Below, piece by piece: positions 13,392 through 23,997 of a stretch of DNA of 64,000 nt. The notes below the pieces were generated by a model, which searched no databases, had not been told where the DNA came from, and worked only from the letters and a program-made list of their open reading frames with translations. The DNA lies in assembly GCF_014851395.1 (NCBI RefSeq), contig NW_024040817.1, forward strand, positions 28,446,976 through 28,510,975, written 5' to 3'. The DNA comes from Micropterus salmoides (taxonomy: Eukaryota > Chordata > Actinopteri > Centrarchiformes > Centrarchidae). The number at the start of each line of letters is the position of its first letter. Positions within the stretch are counted from its first letter, which is position 1. The translations under genes and the position numbers were made by a program.

Positions 13392-14023
13392 TTCTTCTTC
13401 CTGCACCTTGGTTCATGTTTTAGTATTTACTTCAGGTTCCTTGTCTACATTATTTTGGGTTTAGTCTCCTTTGTACTTTAGCTCTGTGTTCTCCTTTTGA
13501 GTTCTTGTTCATTGTTACATGTGTGTTTCTGTCTTATTGGTTATTCTCTCTGCCCCATGTCTGCTTGTCTAGTATTCAGTAACCTTGTCTTGTCTGTTAC
13601 CCCAGTGATCCCTCTGCATGTCTGTCTTTGTTTTCCCCTTCTCTCTCTCTGCCTGCCTGCCTGCCTGTCCCTCGTTAACCCTGATCTCTGTCACCTGTGT
13701 TGCTCCCGCCCTGCTTGTTAGTCCCTGTGTATATATACCTGGTGTTTCTGTCTTGTCTTTGTCGGTTCATTACTTTCTATGTGTGTTATGATCCCTTGTT
13801 GTCTGCCTACTTGTTGTGTTTCCCCTGCACTGTTGGATTTCTATTTCTGTTTGGACAGCTTTTGTGTTTCTGGACTTTGTCATCAGCCACTCAGTTTGTG
13901 AGTGTGCTCGCTTTTTTTTGCCTTTGAATAAACCGTCTGTACTTTACCTGCTAGCCTACGTGTCCTGTGTTTGGGTCCTCCAACTTGCTCAACTCTGCCA
14001 TAACCACCACTGAACGTAACAAA
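13392..14023 (+). mobile_element. probable solo LTR, gypsy-like
   Basis: A T- and C-rich segment sits directly against the DIRS terminus. It contains a TATA-like TGTATATATACC near 13728, GCCTGCCTGCCTGCCTG near 13650, and a poly(A) signal AATAAA near 13927. It ends in ACCACTGAACGTAACA, the type of end seen on fish gypsy LTRs. No internal gag or pol region is attached, so it would be a solo or partial LTR. No target duplication was established, and the left border is uncertain. Confidence 0.45.
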
Positions 14024-14331
14024 AACAGCCTAACCTTAACAGGATGCAGTTGCTCAAATGAAGTTTGGGACAGTTTGTTTTGCCTATAACAAGAAAAAAA
14101 CTAGACTAAAGGTGTGATAAGGGAATTTTTGTTGGGTACGACAAAACTTAAGACCACTGCATATGCGGGCAAATTGACACGAATACCAAAGAAAATAAGA
14201 CTAAATTCATTCTGTTGAATCTGTGGAATTCTTTAAAGTGTAGGCTTATGGCTGCTGAAGCCAGCCATAACCAACTTTTGACTGGGGTAAGGGAAGATGG
14301 TTTCTCTCCATGAAGACAGCAACAAAAAAAC

Positions 14332-14507
14332 CATACGTTTTAAAACCCGGGCCTGTAGTTAAAGCACTTCCTTTCTAGGTTGACCTTTGTGGTGAGAAGC
14401 ACTAAAAATAACCATGTCACATACGTTTTAAAACCCGGGCCTGTAGTTAAAGCACTTCCTTTCTAGGTTGACTTTTGTGGTGAGAAGCACTAAAAAAAAC
14501 TCCTTTG
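14332..14507. repeat. 88-bp tandem duplication
   Basis: A unit beginning CATACGTTTTAAAACCCGGG at 14332 is repeated at 14420 with a period of 88 bp and only a few differences. The second copy overlaps the 3' end of the copia integrase relic. Confidence 0.85.
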
Positions 14508-14724
14508 GTAACACACTCTCTATCAGCACACACCTCGCTATGTCAAATAGGGTGCGCAAATTTTGCTCAGCAGTGCCATTTTGGTGGGGCAAGTACGGTG
14601 CCTGGTAACTTCTTCCTATGAACTCTGTACCATTGTCAGATCTGATACATTTTACCTTCCCATATAGGGCTGTTTCAGCAAGAAATGTTTCTGTTGCTTG
14701 CACTGTGTTACTCTTATGTTTCAC
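14428..14724 (-). pseudogene. Ty1/copia-type integrase fragment
   Basis: The 98-codon reading contains KVKCIRSDNGTEFIGRSYQ and YLPHQNGTAEQNLRTLFD. These are the second Asp region and the PHQNGTAE region containing the third catalytic acid of the DDE integrase core of copia retrotransposons. About 20 residues normally found between these motifs are missing, and no protease, reverse transcriptase or LTRs are attached. It is a decayed fragment. The 3' end runs into the 88-bp duplication. Confidence 0.75.
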
Positions 14725-14739
14725 TCTATGAGAGTACTA

Positions 14740-16571
14740 TCGCACACTTTTTTATGTTTTAAATTATCACCTGCCACCTTAATTTTGTTTCCCTTACATA
14801 AAAAAAGACATTTCCACCAGAAATTGGTGCAGAAAATGTCTTCAGTAATTTAAGGGTTTGGAGGAGGACCCCCTAGACCCCCCACCCATATCCATATTTA
14901 AACACTGTATATTTCTTCAAAATACTGGTAAAATATCTAGTCTTGTTCTCGTGACCTAAGTGTATCATAACACCCCCAATCTGAGCCTTTATGTCCCCAC
15001 AACTTTTCAACACAAAGTGATACCCATGTTGATAGCAATCAACAAACTTTTGAAATGTTTAACTTGTTGTTCTGCATGAATAGTTATAATTATGACAAGT
15101 TAGTACTTAGCAGTAACAAATCAGAGACTGACCACCATGTTCAGCATTTTTATTGAACAATAATTTAATAAATGAAAACAATACACAAAAATGAAACCGC
15201 TGTTTTGTCCAACTGTAATTAATATAACTAGTGGTGCAAATAAACCTTTCACAAAACATTTTTAGTTCTTAGTTAACATTTCTTGGTGCAAGCTGTTTTT
15301 CAGAACATATTTTATTTATTTATTACAAATGATCCTTTTTAAAAGTGATGGGGACAAAATAAGCCATTTTAAAAAGTGGTGTGGACATATACCCATCGTC
15401 CCTAGTCTAAATGACACTTTTGACCACATCCAAAGTTTCAAAGTCTCAACATGGCCCCCTGGCCTGGTGGGTGGGTGTGTGTTAAGGTCACCGAGGTCCG
15501 GACCTCAGTAATTATATGTTGGTTATAGCCTATCAATGAAATCATTCGAATAAAAACCATTGATAACTAGATCAATTTAAATGAAGGCTTTAGGGACATG
15601 GGGGCGCAGCTGATAATATCTTCGCAACCCTCATTTTAATTTGAAAAACTCTTCCACGATCAGTGTTCACACTTGGGGAAACACATGAAAACCTTGTATG
15701 CACAATAACTGAGAACACCACTGTTGGCAGAGTTTTGGGCGATATGTTTAGTGAATTTCCGAATGGGTTGGGGGAAGCGTCTCTGCATTACTTGCGTGCG
15801 CATAACTTTATATTTAAATCCACTGACAAAATCGGCCAGAATCTAATGTTAGCCTAATTATGTTCTGTATTCTTTCCCACATCCAAAAGGTCTCACACAC
15901 AGTCCAGGTTCATACAGAGAAACTGTCTGGAGTGAAGCAGCCGTCCTCCAGATAAATCCTGCGCTCCATCAGCGTTTAAATTATTTCAGAAGTATGTTTC
16001 CTCTGTCCTGTGCCAATCCGTGCATCACATGAATGTAGCTCCTGTAATCGTGACATCATCCTCTGAATTCAGCATTTTATTTTATGCAATTTAGTGAGCC
16101 AAGCAGTGGGGAGAAAGACCATGAAGTACAGCCTTTAGTTAGGGTGTCCCCTGCGCAGTTTAAGCTTTCACTGCGCAACGACACACACACACAGAAGAAG
16201 AGAGCAAAAGTTTGCTTTAATAAAATATTTTTTTGCCAACGGGTCTTTGTATGTATTTCCTTATAGATCATTAGTTTGTGTGACTGTAGTGTATAATTTT
16301 GGTTGTGTTTAGGTGTAATTTTGGTATGAATCACCATAAATAACCCCTATTAAAAAAATAATAATCTGGACCTGCAATAGTCTGTGTAGAGACACACAGG
16401 AAGCGAACTTACTGGAACCACCTCAAACACATCTGCCTGCTTTCAGGAGTGTGGGGACTGACTCAATCTAAACCCACATCTAGTCATCACTGATTTACTT
16501 ACTTCTACTCCTGTTACTGTCACAGGGCTTTTGGACGTGTTACCATACCATTGTTCAAACTGCAGTAAACT
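14740..16571. other. gene-free stretch
   Basis: AT-rich sequence with no exon or element that I recognise. Short ORFs at 15329-15511, 15663-15857 and 16077-16337 lack domains and look like chance readings. Confidence 0.45.
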
Positions 16572-17624
16572 ATGGCTGGAGACAGTAGAAGCATCACTGC
16601 TGCCCTTCAGCAGTATGTCCTAAACCTTATCTCTCAGTTTGATGTACAGCTGGGCTATGAGGAACCTCACGGGGTGGTTGTTCTCATTTACTGTGCCGGA
16701 GAGAGGCTTGGTGTAATTTCCATCACTACACTGCTAAGGAGGATCTTCAACATCAACGGAGCAGAGTAACAGGTCATGGTGACATCCGAGACAAGTGCTG
16801 CACTGTTGGTAAGTCTTTTCAAGACTCGCACCTCCTTTCAAGGACTGATTTAAAGCAAATTATCGACTGTCAATCTCACAGTCAAAACTTCGCAGTGATG
16901 CCATTTTGGTGATATGGGGGTGCTCAATGTGTGATTTTACATAGGACTACCATTTATTTCCCAATAAGTTAATATGCAGCCTATTACAATATACATTTCA
17001 ACGTTTAATGCTGTAAATAAACATGTGAAAAGAATAAAACTTTCAATAATTTATTTTAAAGTGCGAGGACTTGATGATTCTGATTTGAGTATGTAAATCC
17101 TTATTCGGGGGCAGCCCTAGTAAGTTGAATATAGTTGTGTGTAACTGAATACATTTAAATATTTGTTAATAGTATTTATTTATTAATAATCAATTTTAAT
17201 TATGAAAAATTAGTGTTAACCTGTGTTTTATACAGTAGCTATGTGTTTGCAATAGAATTTAAAATGTTACTCAGAAACCTACTTACTCACTGGTAATAGG
17301 TTTGCAAAAACATGCACCTGTCAAGAAAAACCGCTTATAAAATATCTTGATAACCTGAGGTGAGTAAGCAACTTGTCTGAAGGTTAAACATTGTCTTTCA
17401 GCATGACTTTACTGAAATAATCCTAACAATCCTGTTTTGTTTTAATTTTCAGACTTGATTTTAACTCCGTTCGAAAGGCCCTGGCGCGGACTAGGAATCC
17501 AATGATAATGCTTTGTAACTACACCAGGCAACACCACAACAACAAGAAAATACACAGGCCGTGCGGTACCGGTGTGCCCATCAAATGCTTCCATGTGACT
17601 CTGTCAATTAATAAAATTAAGTAA
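16572..17624 (+). CDS. unrecognised two-exon gene candidate
   Basis: I do not recognise this protein. Exon A (16572-16765) starts with an ATG in good context (AAACTATGG). It stays open for 64 codons to a donor GA|GTAACA that falls just before an in-frame TAA. Exon B (17453-17624) follows the strong acceptor TTTTAATTTTCAG and joins in phase (GA|A). It is open for 56 more codons to TAA at 17622. The 121-residue product would begin MAGDSRSITAALQQYVLN and end in a basic tail with the stretch RPCGTGVPIKCFHV. It has four cysteines, no signal peptide and no membrane segment. Two AATAAA signals (17610-17615 and 17624-17629) overlap or follow the stop. The donor is weak, so exon A could instead end at its own stop. 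It may be a lineage-specific gene, a transposon-derived ORF or coincidence. Confidence 0.35.
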
Positions 17625-18254
17625 ATAAATTTTGGTGATATTGGTCTGTTGTCAATACTATGCTGTAATCTGGGGTAATTTTTTAGCTAACTAGTTAGGC
17701 TGGGTTGAGAGCTTTAATTAATAGCATCAGTGTTTTCATTGTTGGCTGTTGGTCTTTTTTTTCCTCTGAGAAACTTATTGAGAATCACAACCTGATCAAA
17801 ATGGTTAGAGCAAAAATCACAACTCTGAATTAATCAACTAGGGTAAGCTGCTGTCATTAACACCGTACTTCATTTTGATGCTGAGTAATAAACTTGCAGT
17901 CTATAAGGTAATAAACCAAGCCCACACCTAGCTAGTTAGACAGTTAGTAGGTAGCATGCGCAGTCTTGATAAGCTAGATAAATAATAGATGTTAGACTGG
18001 GGTTGCATTTCAATGTTGTAGCACTTTTTGCTAGCTAGAGTTCTCAAATTTTTATACAAAGTACCCACATTTGTTCACTACAAATGGCACAAATTCAATC
18101 CTCTACAAGAATCACAGACTTCGTGAGTTGATGTCAAATGCATTGTGTTCACTTGTTACAATCTACTCCAATACCGGGTTTGTAACAATAAGACAAAAGA
18201 AGCAAAAATAGATGCCACACTATGATATGATTCAAAAACAGCTAGTGATATAAA

Positions 18255-19135
18255 AAAACTACGGGGGATGAGGAAAAGAAGGTCAAACGCAACAACATTG
18301 TGATTCCATATGTGTCTGGAGTATCAGAGAAACTCAGGAGGATTTTCAACAAACACAACATCCCTGTGTTTTTTAAACCCAAGAACACACTAAGACAGAT
18401 GCTGGTACACCCCAAAGACCGCACACCCAAACACAAGAAAAGCAATCTAGTGTATGCGGTCCAATGCAGTGAGGAATGCACAGACCTGTATATTGGGGAG
18501 ACTAAACAACCACTACACAAACGCATGGCTCAACACAGAAGGGCCAACTCCTCAGGTCAAGACTCTGCTGTCTACTTACATCTGAAGGACAGAGGACACT
18601 CGTTTGAGGACCACCAGGTGCACATTTTAGACAGAGAAGATGGATGGTTTGAAAGAGGTGTCAAGGAAGCCATCTACACCAGGGTGGAGAAGCCGTCATT
18701 GAACAGGGGAGGGGGTCTACGCCACCACTTATCCCCACTTACAATGCTGTCCTTTCATCACTTCCCAGGAAACTCAACAAACTTAACCTGTTGGCCTCAG
18801 GTGAAGATACCAACGATGGTCGTTCAGTCTTGGCCTCAGGTGAAGATACCAACGATGGTCGTTCAGTCTTGGCCACAGGTAGTCTCAACGACTGTAACGA
18901 CTGTCGTCACAGCAACAAGGAACACTAACGAACCAGCGGTATCGATGACCCGAGATAACGACCCCACTGAGGTTAAATAGCTGAGTTTCCCTGCCAGTCA
19001 GTCAGAACTGAAGAAGTCCTTTGGATAAGGGACGAAACGTCTTCCAGTAGTTTCAACCAAGTCCAGTTGCCCTTCATTTTAACCTTCGTTGGATAACTAT
19101 GACCTGGATGACTGAGAATCTTCATAGACAAAAGA
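18255..19135 (+). mobile_element. 3' end of a Penelope-like element with GIY-YIG endonuclease
   Basis: A 5'-truncated retroelement. The open reading from 18300 contains CSEECTDLYIGETKQPLHKR, a GIY-YIG endonuclease motif, followed by RMAQHRRA, HSFED and EAIYTRVEKPSLNRGGGLRH. This is the C-terminal domain of Penelope-like elements. The frame breaks near 18728: LRHHLS should continue PTYNAVLSSLPRKLN, but that lies one base out of phase, as expected from loss of one C in a C-run. The tail GAACTGAAGAAGTCCTTTGG and ACGAAACGTCTTCCAGTAG near 19005-19050 is the usual 3' end of this fish repeat. The reverse transcriptase part is missing. Confidence 0.8.
18791..18868 (+). repeat. two exact 39-bp tandem units
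   Basis: The unit starting TTGGCCTCAGGTGAAGATAC occurs twice head to tail (18791-18829 and 18830-18868) with no differences. Being 13 codons long, it keeps the reading frame of the Penelope-like C-terminal tail. Confidence 0.95.
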
Positions 19136-20436
19136 ACAATGTTTCTCTCTCACCATAACAGACTTAGTCTGATGACTCACGCGCATGTAGGTGTATTTGT
19201 GGGTTTCAGTGTGTGTATATTCTTAATCAGAGTCACGTAACTATTGTCTTATCTCTGATTGGTGGAATTGGTGTTGTTGCAACCATCGTCCGTCTCCCTA
19301 TCTGATTTGGACCACATTTGAAAGTCAAATCCAAACTCCAAAAGATCAGATTCCATGTGACTTGGGCTGTTCACACTGTTATAAAAAACCCCAGATCTGA
19401 GTCACATATGAGCAAAAAGGTTCAGTTTGGCCTGCAGTCTGAACGCAGCCGTAGTTTCTGTGTGTGTAAAGCCACAACTAGATAGCTGATTCAGATTCAT
19501 TACAATGAAATGAAGGGATGAAAGGGAATTTTGAAACAAAATTTGAAATGAACTGTTTTGTTTATATATTTTCTATAATTTAAAACTTTGGGGCTCCGTA
19601 GCTTGTTTGTATCAGGTGAGTTTCAATACTTTGTTTGTGTAATTAAAATTTTTCATATTATTGATGTTGATTGAATTCATACTAAGTTATAATATTCATT
19701 TCTCCAAATCCTTCACAAACCAAGTCAAGTATTTACCAAATGTTAGCAATTTCCGGATAAAACTTTGTACGTTCATATTTTGCTGCCTCAATTACGATTA
19801 TAGATGCAATCAACAAAAGCTGCTTAACAGTATTACCATTTCATCGGTTGTGTCGAAGAATAAGTCAGCTACCCATTTAAAATGTTACGAGTAAAAGTAT
19901 TATTAACATACCCTGTGTTATGCATCATAAAAAGATCATTAATTATTAATTTAGTGCTAAGTAGACCACAGATATTTTCAGAAAGTAACAGGTGCTACAG
20001 GACAAGAGTTCACAGCTCTGTCTGTGGCCTAGATTACATATCTAGAGGAATTTACATGAACTGATTCCACCTTGATCAAGTTTGCAATTTTTTTTAAGGA
20101 TTTCCAAAACTGAAAACTGGAGCTCGAACTGGCAGCACAGTTGTGATCCTTAAAACATAAAAAAACTTATTGTATCATGCAGGTCTAAGGTGTAACTGGG
20201 GCACAGGTCAGGTGGCAGTCTGTGCATTGACCCCGCCAGTCCTTGATAGACTGGTTCAGGCTGAGTTAATGACTCAGGTAAACATGATAAATGTCATTCA
20301 CCCCGCCAGCTTCTGTATTTTCTTTAACTAGCCTTATCGCCGATACGTGGAACGAACCTAGATTCCTCTACATGAGTAGTCCACGGTCAGTTATTTATTT
20401 ATTTTCTTTCAAATGCAGGGCCTTAAAAAAATAGGG
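19136..20436. other. gene-free stretch upstream of nr0b2
   Basis: AT-rich DNA with no exon recognised. 19300-19450 resembles a dispersed fish repeat (a GATCAGATTCCATGTGACTT phrase and an inverted partner). The minus strand of 20068-20076 reads TCAAGGTGG, a possible distal FTZ-F1/LRH-1-type half-site for nr0b2. Confidence 0.4.
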
Positions 20437-20481
20437 TCAAGGCTGCATTTGGCGTGAGCAGGCGACATCCCGGATAAATAG
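20437..20481 (+). promoter_or_regulatory. nr0b2 core promoter: TCAAGG half-site and TATA-like box
   Basis: TCAAGGCTG at 20437-20445 resembles the LRH-1/SF-1 half-site (YCAAGGYYR). GATAAATAG at 20473-20481 is TATA-like and lies about 90 bp before the ATG. Mammalian NR0B2 promoters are known to be driven by LRH-1 through such sites. Function here is inferred from sequence and position. Confidence 0.5.
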
Positions 20482-20567
20482 AGCCTGAGCTTGTGGAATC
20501 GTGTGCAAGCCCTACATGGCATTGTTCATGCTTTCTGGAGCTTACTGCGGATACTTTTTCCTTCGTT

Positions 20568-21436
20568 ATGTTTCCTCTAGAAGAGATTACAAACAATACT
20601 TGCTCTGGTTTCCGGGATAAGCATCCTCACACTATCCTTTACAACATCTTGAGCGGGAGGGAGAGTGGCTACCTCAACAGCAAACTGAACCATTGCGCCA
20701 CGGAGCACAACTGCCACTGTGAGCAGAGGAGGACAGTTTGCCTTAAGGACCCAAAGGCCACTTGCCAAGTTGCCTCCAGTGTGCTGGTCAAAACCATCTG
20801 CTTTGTGAGAAGTTTACCATCCTTCAGTCAGCTTTCATCAGGGGATCAGTCGTCATTATTAAGACACTGCTGGGTTCCTTTATTTGTTCTAGGGCTCGCC
20901 CAAGAAAAGATAGTCTTCGAAGTGACTGATGTCCCAAATTCGAGTATTCTCCGACAGATTCTGCTCGGACCACGACTCCCCGAACAGGAGGCCGAGCAAC
21001 CAACTCTTGCTGAAGTCCACAAACTGAGAGCTTGCTTGCATCTGCTGTGGAATCTGGATCTCAGTCCGAAGGAATATGCTTACCTGAAGGGTGTTTTATT
21101 GTTTAACCCAGGTAAAACACTTTTTTTTGTTAGTTTTAATTTAGCTTGTTGGATATGTGACATGATCTTTAACAAACACTTCTTTATGTTACAGCTGTTC
21201 AAGGACTGAGTGCCTTGTCGTTTGTTGAAGCCCTCCAACAAGAAGCCAAAAGAGCTCTCGAAGAAGTCATTCAACTCCTGCACCCAGAGGACACCGATCG
21301 CTTCAGCCACATCCTTCTAGCAGCCTACACCATTCAGACTGTCGGCTACAGCCTGGTCACAGAGCTCTTCTTCAAGCCAGTTATTGGCAACACAAATATG
21401 TTACATTTATTAACAAAGATGTTGTTTGTGCAATGA
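20568..21436 (+). CDS. nr0b2: small heterodimer partner (SHP), two exons
   Basis: SHP is an orphan nuclear receptor without a DNA-binding domain. It binds other receptors, such as LRH-1 and HNF4, and represses them; in vertebrates it mediates bile-acid feedback on cholesterol 7-alpha-hydroxylase. Exon 1 is 20568-21111 and exon 2 is 21195-21436, joined in phase across a small GT-AG intron of 83 bp. The single intron sits after LFNP, as in mammals. The product is 261 residues; human SHP is 257. The N-terminus has TILYNILS (residues 22-29), matching the LxxLL-like ILYALLS of SHP. The ligand-binding-domain fold follows with LPSFSQL, CWVPLFVLGLAQ, LSPKEYAYLKGVLLFNP and ELFFKPVIG. The end, LLTKMLFVQ, matches the short SHP C-terminus. 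The chosen ATG follows the TATA-like box by about 90 bp; an upstream in-frame extension has only a GTG and is ignored. Confidence 0.96.
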
Positions 21437-21518
21437 GATCCGTGTGAGAAAGCCTTATGTGAGTGAGTGTTATAAATATGAACTTTTATACAGTGAACTT
21501 AGATTGAAAAGCACATGA

Positions 21519-21536
21519 AATAAACCTTTAAATAAA
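21519..21536 (+). promoter_or_regulatory. nr0b2 poly(A) signals
   Basis: Two AATAAA hexamers at 21519-21524 and 21531-21536, less than 100 bp after the stop codon, imply a short 3' UTR. Confidence 0.7.
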
Positions 21537-21756
21537 TACCATGAGTTTGATGAGGTTATGGTTTTAAGAATTGCATGACCTCTGTGAAAACATAAAAATC
21601 AACATTTGTGAGGAAATTATATAATTATCAGTAGTGTCCTAATAGAGAGGGGATTTGAAAGCAGCATGGTCTGATCTTAAAAGAAATGCATACTGTGTCT
21701 CCCTCATGTGGCTAACAATAAGCATTCAATTTCCTCTTTGTTTCACTTCATTCACT

Positions 21757-21762
21757 TTATTG
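21757..21762 (-). promoter_or_regulatory. possible kdf1 poly(A) signal
   Basis: TTTATT here reads AATAAA on the minus strand, about 2.2 kb beyond the kdf1 stop. If used, the kdf1 3' UTR would end about 230 bp from the convergent nr0b2 poly(A) site and would contain the MITE and SINE at 22.6-23.4 kb. Position only. Confidence 0.3.
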
Positions 21763-22631
21763 TTTTTACAATGGGACATCAGTTAAAAGATTGTGCACTG
21801 TCAATTTAAGAACCCTTCAATACATCTTAGCTGGAAATATAAAGTAGCCTACCATACGTTGGTGAAAGATCCAAGCATTAGACTTTGGAATTTAGGAAAC
21901 CTTCCAAGAAAATGAAAGCAAAATGCTATGCTTTAGCAGACAATTCACCCCATTCAGTGAAATAAGAAGTATGTTAGGATAGTTTCAGTTACACATTCAT
22001 CACTTCTTAAATAGTGCAGTTGTATTTTCTGCTTCCTGGTAGAACACAGCGCAACCATGTTCACACCATTTCATTATAACCACCAAATACAAGAGCACAG
22101 ATCCGGGGAGACAAGTGTAACCTGGACAGATAAACCATAAGGATGTGTGTATTAGCTATCCATGTGTATTAACTGCACTACAATAGGATCCATGACCAAC
22201 AGTAATCATAAGCTAATGCTGATAAGGACACAGGGCTGAATAAATTTCACTGAGTCAGCTGGCCAAATTCCCATCAGCACCCAGGATCAAACACATCAAG
22301 CACGTTGGTGAAAAAAAACAGACATTCACTTAAAGAGTCGGCTCAGAATAATTTCACTAGTAAGTTATAGTTAAAGTACTTGACGCATATTTCAATTTGA
22401 GACTTGAGTTACAGACAGGACGGCCACAAACAGTATCCAGGATGCATCCCACTCCTGGTTAATTTAAAAGCATAAGAGCTAACTGCTTTATATGAGATTC
22501 AAGTTCTAACACTAATAATAATGTGCACACACTCCACATTGTATGAACATCAGAAGTAACAACAGAAAAAAGCATTTTTACATTCATTTTCCAAAGCTTT
22601 CAACTTGTCTTTCCATAGGGGGACAAACAAA

Positions 22632-23032
22632 TGTTATTTACTTACTTTCTTGCCTAAAGAATATCACTCTCATATCTGTATGGAAAATGTAAAGCTACTG
22701 CCAAAAGCCAGTCAGCTTAGTATAAAGACTGGAAACAGTGGAAACCATGTTGCCTGGCTCTGAAATACACCCAACAAAAATTATGGCTCGACGCATAACC
22801 CCCTTTAAAACCACAACTTGTCTATTTCACACTTTGTTTCTCTGCGGAATAAAGAAACCAAACATAACGTGTTAATTAGTGAGCTTTAGAGGTGTTGCTA
22901 GGCAGATTTTGTGACCTTCGGACAGAACCAGGCTGGCTGGTTCCAATCTTTATGCTAAACTAAGCTAACTAACTGGCTGTGGTGTGTCATTCTCAACAAG
23001 AAAGCAAATGAGCATATTTCCCAAAAGGTCAA
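22632..23032. mobile_element. fold-back (palindromic) MITE
   Basis: The two halves are imperfect reverse complements. CAGCTTAGTATAAAGACTGG near 22716 is mirrored by CCAATCTTTATGCTAAAC near 22947. TTGCCTGGCTCTG near 22750 is mirrored by CAGAACCAGGCTGG near 22923. ACTTTCTTG near 22643 is mirrored by CAAGAAAGC near 22996. Phrases such as TTAGTGAGCTTTAGAGGTG are common in dispersed fish repeats of this type. No coding capacity. Confidence 0.65.
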
Positions 23033-23182
23033 ACTATTACGTTAAAAAAACAATATACATTCTTATTTCTAGTATACCACTAGGCACACAGAAAACACTC
23101 ACCCCAATATTATAATTACAGAATTAATCATAATTATTAATTAAATCAATTACTTACAATTACAGTATTGCCACTTTTAAAT

Positions 23183-23397
23183 GGTAAATGGTTGCATTTA
23201 TAACGCTTAACAATTTTGTCTGTCACTCACACATTCACACACGCTACGATGGCAGCATGCAGGATGCTAACCAACCATTGGGAGCAATTTGGGGTTCAGT
23301 GTGTTGCCTCAGGACACTTCAACATGTGGGCATGTAGATCGAACCGCCAACCCTGTGATCAGAGGACGACCCCCTGAGCCACAGCAGCACTTCTAGG
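23183..23397 (-). mobile_element. tRNA-derived SINE
   Basis: On the minus strand the head reads GTGCTGCTGTGGCTCAGGGG and then GGCGGTTCGATC, resembling RNA polymerase III A and B boxes. The body, including the reverse complement of GGAGCAATTTGGGGTTCAGT, and the tail ending near GCATTTATAACGCTTAAC belong to a repeat seen widely in percomorph genomes. It is not a functional tRNA gene: the cloverleaf is incomplete. Confidence 0.6.
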
Positions 23398-23775
23398 CAA
23401 TGCTATGCCTGTTACATTAATATCAAATACATCAAACTATGGAAACTATCAGAACATCTCTGATCATTCATCTAGAATCATTGACTGTAAATGTGTGAGA
23501 CATAACCACAGATTTGAAAGCATTGATACATTCAGTTGTTTTTTTTTGTTTTTTTTAAAATCACACAAATTTGTTGAAAATCAAATCTATGGTGATGAAA
23601 TGTGCCCAAAAAAATACAACTATATTTTTTTTTTTACAAAACTAAATTCAAATGTCTTATGAATAACAACAGCAGGATAATCTGAACAGCAAATTAATAC
23701 AATAGCTGCTGGTGATATCTGTCTGTAGGGCACACTCTCAATCAAACAATCCTTCAAATATACACATAATATTTA

Positions 23776-23997
23776 TTAACCACAAATATCTACACACAGT
23801 GCCCTGAGTTCACTGAAGTCCTTCAGACAATGTGAATTTTCTTTCTTCACAGCAAAGCCATAGTCTCTACACAGAGCTTGGCTCCGCCAGATACTCCTGT
23901 GCAAGTAGCGTCGCCTTTCAATGTCCCATAAGTGACCTTGTGGACGCAGCATGGCAAGTAATTCAAGCATAGATCGCCAGTGTGGAGCAGGAATCAT
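23776..23997 (-). other. 73-codon ORF overlapping the kdf1 stop codon
   Basis: The ATG of this ORF overlaps the kdf1 TGA as ATGA (ATG 23997-23995, TGA 23996-23994). It lies entirely in the presumed kdf1 3' UTR. The 73 residues include MLELLAMLRPQG, RRRYLHRSIWRSQ and DFSELRALC. No known domain is recognised. It cannot be reached by alternative acceptors within the last kdf1 exon, because those keep the kdf1 frame. Its existence as a protein is unproven. Confidence 0.2.

Larger units (their letters stand above)
11890..13395 (+). mobile_element. 5'-truncated DIRS-type tyrosine-recombinase retrotransposon
   Basis: Only the 3' part of a DIRS element is present: a broken tyrosine-recombinase ORF followed by GC-rich terminal sequence. 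The terminus holds the direct and inverted repeats typical of DIRS elements, which integrate by recombination through a circular intermediate and lack ordinary LTRs. The reverse transcriptase and gag parts are missing. GC content is far higher than in the flanks, marking an insertion. Boundaries are approximate; the right one is set by the last copy of the terminal motif. Confidence 0.8.

Noticed and set aside
20493..20567. N-terminal extension of nr0b2
   Set aside because: It would need a GTG start and overlaps the expected transcription start just after the TATA-like box. The ATG at 20568 gives the family length.
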